Source of the DNA: an uncultured Schlesneria sp. | Lineage (GTDB): Bacteria; Planctomycetota; Planctomycetia; Planctomycetales; Planctomycetaceae | Direction: 5' to 3' | DNA: 34,672 nucleotides | NCBI GenBank assembly: GCA_903834925.1 | Contig: CAILLA010000261.1 | Location: 1-34,672, forward strand | Shown here: piece after piece, positions 16,405 through 24,059 of the stretch | How positions within the stretch are numbered: the first letter of the stretch is position 1 | Layout: each line of letters opens with the position of its first letter | Notes under the pieces: generated by a model | What the model was told of the DNA's origin: nothing | The model's input: only the letters and a program-made list of their open reading frames with translations | Database searches by the model: none | Made by a program: the position numbers and the translations under genes

Positions 16405-17799
16405 ATGTCGACCGTTGAAGCGACCAAGCCCAAAAGTACCGAATCCACAAAAACAGCACACTCTGCCGTCAATTCTAAGCGCCTTCCATACAAAGTGAAG
16501 GACATCGGACTCGCGGAATTCGGTCGCAAAGAAATTGAAATTGCTGAAAACGAAATGCCCGGCTTGATGGCGCTGCGAGAAAAGTATGGCAAGTCGAAAC
16601 CCCTGAAGGGAGCCCGGATTGCTGGTTGTTTGCATATGACAATCCAGACCGCCGTACTCATCGAAACATTGACTGCCCTCGGCGCTGAAGTCACTTGGAG
16701 CAGTTGCAATATTTTCTCGACTCAAGACCATGCCGCAGCAGCGATTGCCGCAGCAGGTATCCCTGTCTACGCATGGAAGGGGATGACCAACGAAGAATTC
16801 GACTGGTGTATTGAGCAAACCCTCTTTTTCGCCGATGGTCAGCCGCTCAACATGATCCTCGACGACGGAGGTGACTTGACATCGATGGTTCACCAGAAGT
16901 TCCCTGAATTGCTCAAGGAAATCAAAGGTCTGAGCGAAGAAACGACGACTGGAGTCCATCGCCTGGTTCAGATGCATGAACGAGGCGAACTCAAGGTTCC
17001 CGCGATCAACGTTAACGACTCGGTAACGAAGAGCAAATTCGACAATCTTTACGGATGCCGTGAATCGTTGGCTGACGGAATTAAGCGAGCCACCGACGTC
17101 ATGCTCGCAGGTAAGGTTTGCGTCGTTGCAGGTTATGGCGACGTCGGCAAGGGTTGCGCAATCTCGATGCAGCGTTATGGTGCTCGCGTGATCGTCACCG
17201 AAATCGATCCGATTTGTGCCCTACAAGCTGCGATGGAAGGCTTTGAAGTCACGACGATGGAAGACGCTGCAGCACAAGGCAACATCTTCGTGACAACGAC
17301 CGGCTGCTGCGACATCGTTCTTGGCGAGCACATTGTCAAGATGCCAAACGACGCCATTATCTGTAACATCGGCCACTTTGACCTCGAAATCGATGTCGCC
17401 TGGCTGGAAGCCCAGGTCAAGAACGGCAAAGCCACAAAGGTGAACGTCAAGCCAAGCGAAGTCGGTGCGGTTGATCGTTATACCTTTAAGGATACCGGTC
17501 GAAGCGTGATCCTGTTGGCTCAAGGCCGTCTTGTGAATCTCGGGTGCGCAACTGGCCATCCATCGTTCGTGATGTCGAACAGTTTCACGAATCAAGTGCT
17601 CGCTCAACTTGCTCTTTGGGATGATGCCAGCAAGTACGAAGTCGGCGTTCATCGCCTTCCGAAGGAGTTGGACGAAGAAGTCGCTCGTCTGCACCTTGAA
17701 AAGATTGGGGTTAAGCTCTCGAAACTTACTGACAAGCAGGCCAAGTATCTGGGACTGCCTGTCAGTGGGCCGTTCAAGCCAGACCACTACCGCTATTAA
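16405..17799 (+). CDS. ahcY: Adenosylhomocysteinase (S-adenosylhomocysteine hydrolase)
   Basis: A 464-residue protein with the full adenosylhomocysteinase signature. It shows the substrate-binding [16 protein letters not shown], the [15 protein letters not shown] segment (residues 99-113), [10 protein letters not shown] (D153, D154), the catalytic [14 protein letters not shown] (N204, D205, K209), the NAD-binding GYGDVGKG (243-250), an ICNIGHFD segment, and the terminal KPDHYRY. The enzyme splits SAH to adenosine and homocysteine with a tightly bound NAD, relieving product inhibition of SAM-dependent methylases. The N-terminal ~25 residues are an STK-rich extension of no known role. A GAAGGAA tract precedes the ATG. 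It is transcribed divergently from metF-rlmN and ends before a strong hairpin at 17912-17944. Confidence 0.97.
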   Translation: MSTVEATKPKSTESTKTAHSAVNSKRLPYKVKDIGLAEFGRKEIEIAENEMPGLMALREKYGKSKPLKGARIAGCLHMTIQTAVLIETLTALGAEVTWSSCNIFSTQDHAAAAIAAAGIPVYAWKGMTNEEFDWCIEQTLFFADGQPLNMILDDGGDLTSMVHQKFPELLKEIKGLSEETTTGVHRLVQMHERGELKVPAINVNDSVTKSKFDNLYGCRESLADGIKRATDVMLAGKVCVVAGYGDVGKGCAISMQRYGARVIVTEIDPICALQAAMEGFEVTTMEDAAAQGNIFVTTTGCCDIVLGEHIVKMPNDAIICNIGHFDLEIDVAWLEAQVKNGKATKVNVKPSEVGAVDRYTFKDTGRSVILLAQGRLVNLGCATGHPSFVMSNSFTNQVLAQLALWDDASKYEVGVHRLPKELDEEVARLHLEKIGVKLSKLTDKQAKYLGLPVSGPFKPDHYRY

Positions 17800-17911
17800 G
17801 CTTGAGACGAACGTTGTGAAACGCGAAAAGCCGGTGAGCTCCGATTCTGAAACCGAGTGGTTTACCTAAGTTTGTGTCAGCCGCTTAACCGTGCTTGTCT
17901 GATGACGAACT

Positions 17912-17944
17912 CTGGGAGCCCGACGACCTGCGTCGGGCTCCCAG
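17912..17944. terminator. Strong hairpin terminator between ahcY and the convergent DUF692 gene
   Basis: Perfect 14-bp stem CTGGGAGCCCGACG / CGTCGGGCTCCCAG with a 5-base loop, followed by TCATTTTC on the plus strand. It lies 113 bp after the ahcY stop and 42 bp past the stop of the convergent gene. The short U-tract favours ahcY, though it could serve both strands. Confidence 0.75.
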
Positions 17945-17985
17945 TCATTTTCGAAGGCCGTGTAAAACGTGCTCGAGACGCAGTG

Positions 17986-18915
17986 TTATTCGGCGTCGGA
18001 TATCGTAACGAGTGACGGGTGCGGAACAGTGCTCCGTCGTGTATTAGAGTCCGTTAGGATACTTGAAAAGTCCGACATTCCTGTCAGGACGTTCGCAAGA
18101 ACTTTTTTTGCTTTTAGCACTTCCTGGTGAACTACTGGAAACTCAGGGATGTTTGCATCCCATTCGAGAAGCGTTGAAACCCCGTCCGTCCACCCATGGG
18201 CAAGCCTGAAAAGTTCCCAGACAGGATCGATTACCGGTCCGTCGTGAGTATCTATCAAGTGCGTGCCGCAATTTGTGTGTCCCGCGAGATGCATTTGGAC
18301 GATCCGTTCATGCGGCATCGATCGTAAATATTCTACAGGATCAAAATCGTGGTTTCGGGCCGAAACAAAAACGTTATTAACATCGAGAAGTAGCCCGCAA
18401 TCTGCCTCTTCTGCAAGTCGAACGATGAATTCGGCTTCGCTCATTGTCGACGCAGCGAACGTGACATAACTGCTTGGGTTCTCAAGGACCAGCGATCGCT
18501 CTAATATGTCTTGAACAATGGAAACTCGGTCAATGACATGCCGCAGTGATTCTTCATTGTAAGGGAGCGGCAACAGGTCATGTGTATTCACACCCGCAAC
18601 GCCAGTCCAACAAACGTGGTCCGATATCCATCGAGCATCGACGGCCTTGGCCAGTTGTTTCAGCTTCCTCAAATAATCAAAGTCCAGTGGTTCGGTACTG
18701 CCGATCGACAGCGACACTCCGTGCATGACGAGCGGATATCGCTCGGAGATCTGTTCCAGCACGTACCTTGGACGCCCTTGTGAGTCCATGAAATTTTCTG
18801 AAATCACTTCGAACCAATCGACGACCGGGTTCTGTTTCAGAATATGATCGAAATGAACCGACCTGAGACCGACTCCAAGACCGAGATTCTCATATCCAAG
18901 TCGACCGAGCATCAT
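17986..18915 (-). CDS. DUF692 / MNIO (multinuclear iron-dependent oxidase) family protein
   Basis: A 309-residue protein when started at the ATG (18915) that overlaps the upstream stop as ATGA; the frame also extends 23 codons upstream without support. All metal-ligand blocks of the DUF692 TIM barrel are present: VMHGVSLSIG (H65), SDHVCW (D99, H100), LENPSSY (E145, N146), LLDVNNVFV (D178, N180), QMHLAGH (H209, H213), IDTHDG (D222, H224) and LLEWD (E251, D253). Characterised MNIOs (MbnB, TglH, BufB-type) use a multi-iron centre to modify Cys or other residues of small peptides, usually with a dedicated partner. No peptide precursor or typical BufA/BufC partner is visible here. The partner gene is instead the exported STN-like protein just upstream, making this an atypical context. 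Enzymatic role inferred, substrate unknown. Confidence 0.88.
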   Translation of the reverse strand: MMLGRLGYENLGLGVGLRSVHFDHILKQNPVVDWFEVISENFMDSQGRPRYVLEQISERYPLVMHGVSLSIGSTEPLDFDYLRKLKQLAKAVDARWISDHVCWTGVAGVNTHDLLPLPYNEESLRHVIDRVSIVQDILERSLVLENPSSYVTFAASTMSEAEFIVRLAEEADCGLLLDVNNVFVSARNHDFDPVEYLRSMPHERIVQMHLAGHTNCGTHLIDTHDGPVIDPVWELFRLAHGWTDGVSTLLEWDANIPEFPVVHQEVLKAKKVLANVLTGMSDFSSILTDSNTRRSTVPHPSLVTISDAE

Positions 18916-20051
18916 TCGTCCTTCGCGCGCCCGGCTCGCGTTGTTGTGATCCAGACAAACACTCGTCCCGCTTCGTCCTGCCACACTTCTCGAGTCAATC
19001 GCTTAGGAACAACAAGCTGGCGCAGCGCAAGGCTCCATGTGGTCATTTTGCGAGGGAACGAAACTTTAATCTTTTCGAGATCGATCTGCTTGGCTTCCAA
19101 CTCGGCATAGTCGATCAGAATCGGTACCTCAGCGAGTTCCGAGATCGCATTCAAAACGTCCGAAAGCTCCACATCCGACAATTCGATGGGAACCATGGCA
19201 TACAGTTTGGGTGCTGCTTTAAAGGTCGCACGTTGCACGGGCCAGCCGATTGGCCATTGTTCCAGTTTCGCGTTCCGCGGCTCAATCAGCAGCTCGATGA
19301 CTCCTGAAGGAGTTCGGTTGGGCCGGAACCCGAAACCATTGTCGCTGAGTGACAATGCCAGCGCCAGTGCCGCACTGAATCCTTTTAATTCCTGCCTGAC
19401 ACGGGCCTTGTCTCCTTGTTTCGTCAGCAGCTCCACTGCCTCAGAGTTCCAACGTACTGAAAACTCCGATGGAAGGGGCAGCTTCGTTACGGCATGCTTC
19501 AAAGGCAGGTTTTCCGTTTCAAAGTCGACCTTCCTAAGTAAGCCGTCGAAAAGCGTCGCGAACTGATCTTCACTCAATCCCCACAACTTCTTTCCTACAG
19601 GTGTTCCCTTGATCCCGTAGGTCCGTAATTCGTTGATCCACTCTTTGAGTTTCGTCACTTCACTAAGGCCAAACGTCCGATCAGAAAATACGAGATTCCC
19701 AGAACGATCCAACGTGCCAATCGCAGTGACAAATCGAAGGTTACCCGCTTCTCGCTCTTTCATTTCCGGCTTGTCACCCAAGATCGGCTTACGAACGCGA
19801 AGTCCGACATCCAGTGGCTCCAGGACTTTTAACCACTGCTGACCGTGCATTCCCCCCCCACCTTCGGCCTGTAGCAGTTCAATCTCGATCACCGTGTTTT
19901 TCGTTGTTTGTTTAGTTGAAGCAGGTTTGTCTTTAGGCTGCGAAGAATCGCCAGGTCGCAGTGGTCTTGTTGGAACCTGTCCCAAGGCAAAATTGCTGAT
20001 CAGCAATGACCCAAACACAACACTGATTCTCAAAATGGAATGCAAGATCAT
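18912..20051 (-). CDS. Exported protein of unknown function with an STN-like C-terminal domain
   Basis: I do not recognise a named family. From the ATG at 20051 the 379-residue product begins MILHSILRISVVFGSLLIS, a clear signal peptide ending near ALGQ. A GTG at 20072 would add seven residues. A proline/lysine-rich linker follows (about 20-50), then beta-rich sequence. The last ~90 residues (DVLNAISELAEVPILIDYAE, then IDLEKIKVSFP, then a SLALRQLV helix) follow the pattern of the STN domain of secretins and TonB-dependent receptors. There is no cysteine in the protein, so it is not an obvious Cys-type MNIO substrate. It is translationally coupled (ATGA) to the DUF692 oxidase downstream. A periplasmic location is likely. 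Confidence 0.8.
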   Translation of the reverse strand: MILHSILRISVVFGSLLISNFALGQVPTRPLRPGDSSQPKDKPASTKQTTKNTVIEIELLQAEGGGGMHGQQWLKVLEPLDVGLRVRKPILGDKPEMKEREAGNLRFVTAIGTLDRSGNLVFSDRTFGLSEVTKLKEWINELRTYGIKGTPVGKKLWGLSEDQFATLFDGLLRKVDFETENLPLKHAVTKLPLPSEFSVRWNSEAVELLTKQGDKARVRQELKGFSAALALALSLSDNGFGFRPNRTPSGVIELLIEPRNAKLEQWPIGWPVQRATFKAAPKLYAMVPIELSDVELSDVLNAISELAEVPILIDYAELEAKQIDLEKIKVSFPRKMTTWSLALRQLVVPKRLTREVWQDEAGRVFVWITTTRAGRAKDE

Positions 20052-20404
20052 GTCGACCTGTTCTGAGTTCACTTAGGCAAACCGTATAGTAATAGATCCT
20101 TGCTGTCGATTCCTTTTGTTGCAAGAACAGTATTGTCCGACGATCAAACATCGCATGGCTGTTTCCTGCAATAAATGGAACCGCACGGATTAAACATCGT
20201 AGGGGACACGGATCAATGATCACAAGAGGAGTTCCGATCAATGCGATCATTGTCCTTGAGTTGCGAGAATCACTTCTGCTGTGTTATTCGTAGTCAAAAC
20301 ACATTGAATCATAATCAGGCCAACCTGATTCCAGTCGCGAGATTCCTATCGCGACACTGGTTCGACGTTCGTATTCGAACCAGAAAAATGAGGCGATCAA
20401 ACAG
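20052..20404. other. Divergent intergenic region before the C1-pathway gene
   Basis: About 350 bp without a gene, between the minus-strand exported protein and the plus-strand MfnF-like gene. It should carry both promoters; the only clear structure is the pair of hairpins at 20334-20383. Confidence 0.5.
20334..20383 (+). promoter_or_regulatory. Two adjacent hairpins just upstream of the MfnF-like gene
   Basis: GTCGCGA-N8-TCGCGAC (20334-20355) and CTGGTTCGA-N9-TCGAACCAG (20357-20383), both with perfect stems and separated by one base, end 21 bp before the ATG at 20405. They could be a transcribed leader structure or paired operators; no known class is recognised. Confidence 0.4.
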
Positions 20405-21469
20405 ATGTCGATTCTCGGTCTTGATATCGGTGGGGCCAATATTAAAGCCGCTGATTCAACGGGTCGCGCGGTCAGTCGACCGTTTGCAATCTGGCGTCAG
20501 CCCGAAGGGCTTAAGGACCAGATCATATCCATCCTTAATGCCTTCCCGCAAACCGAGCGTCTTGCGTTGACGATGACGGCCGAACTCGCCGACTGCTTTT
20601 CAACAAAATCCGACGGTGTCCGTTTTATCCTGAATGCGGTCGAATCCTGCTTAAATTCTTCCGTGTCAATTCGAGAAGACGCAGATAACCCGCCTGAGAA
20701 GTCCAGGCGATCCAAGTTGATGACGTGGACGACCGACGGTCGCTTCATGAATCCCGATGAAGCGAGACAGTCGCCCCTGCGAGTCGCAGCGGCGAATTGG
20801 CATGCGCTTGCCACCTGGTCGATGAAGTTTGCTCCCAACGGTTGTGGTGTCCTGATTGATATTGGCACCACAACCACAGACATCATTCCGTTCGAAGGTG
20901 GCAAACCTGTTCCTATGGGGCTGACCGATGTTCGTCGTCTGGAAAGTGGTGAATTATCCTATTCTGGTGTCAGACGAACTCCACTATGCGCCGTGGCCCA
21001 TAGTGTCCCTTTTGAGAAGGGATATTGTTCACTCGCTGCGGAGATCTTCGCCACGACGCTGGACATCCATCTGCTGCTGGAGAACATCGCTGAGGATCCT
21101 CAAGATCTCGATACCGCGAACGGCAAACCTGCTACGAAACTGGCAGCACACGATCGCATTTCAAGAATGTTGTGCTGTGACCGAGATGAGATCTCGTTCG
21201 GGCAGGCCGTGCAAATCGCCATGTTTCTTGCCGACGTTCAGCGACAGCGACTTGCGGGTTCGCTTGAACGAGTGATCAATCGTCTTTCGTCGGCCTGCTC
21301 AACGGTCATCGTATCTGGCTCAGGCTCGTTTCTAGCTCGCCGACTAATCCAGGAGAATCGAAAAACGAAAGACTCCACCGTGATCTCGTTGGCCGAACAA
21401 TTCTCGCCGGGAATCGCTGAAGCGGCCTGCGCTTATGCCGTCGCTCAACTGGCGCCAAACTCGTACTGA
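20405..21469 (+). CDS. H4MPT-linked C1 transfer pathway protein (hydantoinase/oxoprolinase fold, MfnF-like)
   Basis: A 354-residue protein with the two phosphate-binding blocks of the hydantoinase A/oxoprolinase (actin-like ATPase) fold: GLDIGGANIKAAD at 5-17 and LIDIGTTTTDIIP around D152-D159. The acidic mid-region and the C-terminal VIVSGSGSFLARRL match the subfamily annotated as H4MPT-linked C1 transfer pathway protein. Its archaeal relative MfnF joins the tyramine-glutamate and aminomethylfuran parts of methanofuran. Planctomycetes are among the few bacteria carrying H4MPT/methanofuran C1-transfer genes for formaldehyde oxidation. The gene stands alone here, with no other C1 gene in the window. 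Function is inferred from family membership. Confidence 0.8.
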   Translation: MSILGLDIGGANIKAADSTGRAVSRPFAIWRQPEGLKDQIISILNAFPQTERLALTMTAELADCFSTKSDGVRFILNAVESCLNSSVSIREDADNPPEKSRRSKLMTWTTDGRFMNPDEARQSPLRVAAANWHALATWSMKFAPNGCGVLIDIGTTTTDIIPFEGGKPVPMGLTDVRRLESGELSYSGVRRTPLCAVAHSVPFEKGYCSLAAEIFATTLDIHLLLENIAEDPQDLDTANGKPATKLAAHDRISRMLCCDRDEISFGQAVQIAMFLADVQRQRLAGSLERVINRLSSACSTVIVSGSGSFLARRLIQENRKTKDSTVISLAEQFSPGIAEAACAYAVAQLAPNSY

Positions 21470-21678
21470 TGAGCCGTCCAGACATCGCCCATATAACCTT
21501 CTGCTATTGGACGACTCCTTCACCACATACGTCATAGGAAACACGGCGCCGTCTTCGTGAGGAATACTCTTGCTGCGAATCACCTGAGATCGAAACAAGT
21601 CTCACTTCTGATTGACGGGTTTGCAGAATATACTTCGATTTTACCTGAAGTCATTTTACGCCAGTAGGAATCGCCAAT

Positions 21679-22521
21679 ATGTCAACTCCTGCACCGACCG
21701 AATTCAAAGCGGTTTTAGACCAATCCGACCTTGCCAATATTCCTCGTGACCTGAGCTTCCACCCGGTACAGAACACGTCACCTCGCGTTCTCACCCCCGA
21801 ACAGATTGAACAGTTCAACCGTGATGGATACATCAAAGGGATTCGGATCTATTCAGACGACGAGATCAAAAGCATCCGAAGTTACTTTGACAATTTGCTC
21901 GCGAAAGTTGTCGCCGCAGGCGGTGACAGTTATTCGATCAGCTCGGCTCATTTGAAGTATGGTCGCGTCTGGGACATCGTCACAAACGCCACAATCGTTG
22001 CCTGCCTGCGCGATCTTCTGGGTGAAAATGTCGTCGGCTGGGGATCGCATTTCTTCTGTAAAATGCCACACGACGGGAAGAAGGTCGCCTGGCATCAGGA
22101 CTCAAGCTACTGGCCTCTGACCCCGTCAAAAGCCGTCACCGCGTGGCTGGCCGTGGATGATGCTGATGTCGAAAATGCCTGTATGCGATTTGTGGCCGGA
22201 TCACATCATTACGGCGCCATGACGTTTCGGCCCAGTGACCCTGCCGAACATAACGTACTCAATCAGACGATCGATAACGTCGAACAGTACGGCCACTTTG
22301 TCGATGACTGCCTCAAAGCGGGCGAGGTCTCGTTTCACTCAGACTTGTTGCTTCACGGTTCCGAAGCAAACGAGTCCAACCGCCGCCGTTGTGGCCTGAC
22401 CTTGCGATACGCACCTGCCGACGTGCATGCCTATCTCGGTTGGAACCAGAAGGGGGTCTGGGTTAGTGGTTCCGATTCGTCCGGACATTGGATGAACCGA
22501 GCACGTCCATCAGAAGTGTAA
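21679..22521 (+). CDS. Phytanoyl-CoA dioxygenase (PhyH) family protein
   Basis: A 280-residue protein of the Fe(II)/2-oxoglutarate-dependent PhyH family. The iron facial triad is visible as H139-x-D141 in VAWHQDSSYW and H226 in SDLLLHGSEANESNRRR, with an arginine a few residues later suited to 2-oxoglutarate. The N-terminal part has the family's LTPEQIEQFNRDGYIKG (about 38-54) lead-in. Such enzymes hydroxylate varied small molecules or lipids, so the substrate cannot be predicted. The ATG is preceded by TAGGAATC. It ends 5 bp from the convergent helicase gene and has no operon partner; the role of the family in this organism is unknown. Confidence 0.92.
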   Translation: MSTPAPTEFKAVLDQSDLANIPRDLSFHPVQNTSPRVLTPEQIEQFNRDGYIKGIRIYSDDEIKSIRSYFDNLLAKVVAAGGDSYSISSAHLKYGRVWDIVTNATIVACLRDLLGENVVGWGSHFFCKMPHDGKKVAWHQDSSYWPLTPSKAVTAWLAVDDADVENACMRFVAGSHHYGAMTFRPSDPAEHNVLNQTIDNVEQYGHFVDDCLKAGEVSFHSDLLLHGSEANESNRRRCGLTLRYAPADVHAYLGWNQKGVWVSGSDSSGHWMNRARPSEV

Positions 22522-22526
22522 AGTCA

Positions 22527-23765
22527 CTAAGCGACCGACCAGAAGTCGTCTTCATCAACATCATGGGTGCGTGAAATCGGGGGCGGCATTTCGTCGACGT
22601 GCTTGATCTTACGCCGAGTCTCGACCGGATCAATTCCCGTCAACGGATACGCCTCAAGGATCTTGTTGATGCGGATTTCGATATTGGTCAGTTGCTGACC
22701 TTCATCCGGAGCAACGAACGTAATTGCCGCACCCTGTCCTTCGGTTGATGACAGCCGGCCCGTACGACCGACTCGATGCACGTAGTCGTCGCAGTCCTGC
22801 GGAATGTCGTAATTGATAATGTGCGAGATTCCGCTGACGTCGATCCCTCGGCCCATCACATCGGTAGCAATCAACAGTCGGATCTGGCCATCCCGGAATT
22901 GACGCATCACGCGATCCCGGGCGCTTTGGGCCAAATCACCATGAATGAATTCCATCTTCGGCAAGCGACCGACAAACCGACGATGCACCTCTTCAGCCCC
23001 ACGTTTTGTACGAGTGAAGACGATTGCTTGTTGAGGTCGCTCTTGCACCAGCAGTCGTACGAGTGCGCCAAACTTTCGATGATGATCCACTGTAATATAG
23101 TACTGGTCGATCGATTCATGAGCGACATTCGAGGCTGAAACGTCAATCCGTTCGGGTTCGCGCATATACCGCCGAGCTAGACGCTCGACCGGGGGCGGCA
23201 AAGTCGCTGACAGCAACAACGTCTGTCGGTTCTCAGGACACTGCCGCAGAATCTTTTCAATGTCCGGACGGAAGCCGATATCCAGCATTCGGTCCGCTTC
23301 ATCCATCACGACGATTTTCAAGTCGGCCATCTTCAGCAGCTGCCGGGCCATCAGGTCAATCACGCGACCGGGTGTACCGATCACGATCTGAGCACCTTGT
23401 TCCAGCTTACGGATCTGCTGATGAATCGGTCGACCACCGACGCAACAGGCGGTCGTGACTTCGCATTTGAACGCGAGACGATCCACCTCGTCGGCCACTT
23501 GTTGGCTGAGTTCCCGCGTCGGGGTCAGCACCAGTGCTTGAGTTCGTGGGTCGTCGAGATCGATCCGATCGAGGATCGGCAACACGAAGGCGGCGGTCTT
23601 GCCGGTGCCGGTGCGAGCCTGGCCGATACAATCGCGACCGGAGAGAGCAACGGGGATAAATGCGGCCTGAATGGCACTCGGGTCAGTAAAACCAGCTCTC
23701 TTCACCGAGAACAATGAATCCTGACTGAGCCCCAAATCATCAAACCGGGAGGGAGCCTGCTCCAT
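22527..23765 (-). CDS. DEAD-box ATP-dependent RNA helicase
   Basis: A 412-residue protein from the ATG at 23765; an upstream ATG at 23837 would add 24 residues that do not resemble the family. Motifs run in order: Q-motif region FTDPSAIQAAFIP, motif I ARTGTGKT (50-57), PTRELSQQ, GTPGRVID, motif II DEAD (155-158), SAT (186-188), HGDLAQSARDRVM, RGIDVSGISHIINYD and HRVGRTGR. This is a compact RhlE-type core with a short acidic C-terminal tail instead of a long basic extension. It is expected to unwind short RNA duplexes, for example in ribosome assembly or RNA decay. It is a single gene; no autoregulatory leader was recognised. Confidence 0.94.
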   Translation of the reverse strand: MEQAPSRFDDLGLSQDSLFSVKRAGFTDPSAIQAAFIPVALSGRDCIGQARTGTGKTAAFVLPILDRIDLDDPRTQALVLTPTRELSQQVADEVDRLAFKCEVTTACCVGGRPIHQQIRKLEQGAQIVIGTPGRVIDLMARQLLKMADLKIVVMDEADRMLDIGFRPDIEKILRQCPENRQTLLLSATLPPPVERLARRYMREPERIDVSASNVAHESIDQYYITVDHHRKFGALVRLLVQERPQQAIVFTRTKRGAEEVHRRFVGRLPKMEFIHGDLAQSARDRVMRQFRDGQIRLLIATDVMGRGIDVSGISHIINYDIPQDCDDYVHRVGRTGRLSSTEGQGAAITFVAPDEGQQLTNIEIRINKILEAYPLTGIDPVETRRKIKHVDEMPPPISRTHDVDEDDFWSVA

Positions 23766-24059
23766 AACTGCGATCAACCGATCAATTCCTTTCCCATACC
23801 AACCCACCGTTCCATGCAAATCAGCAATGAACGGCATTCAATCGTAATCGACGCGATACCAGAGCCTCCAGTATCACGGAACACTCGAAATTGGATTTCG
23901 AAGTTCTCATCCCCACATTGAGATTTTCTCATTTTGCTATAAATAGGGTAAGACGCACCGTGACGCCGGTCAATCGATCACTCGCTTTACCTCCGTTTCC
24001 TGCAAGAATACTTTCCGAAGATTCCGAAAATCGGATCGATTAATCCCAATCAAAACCAA

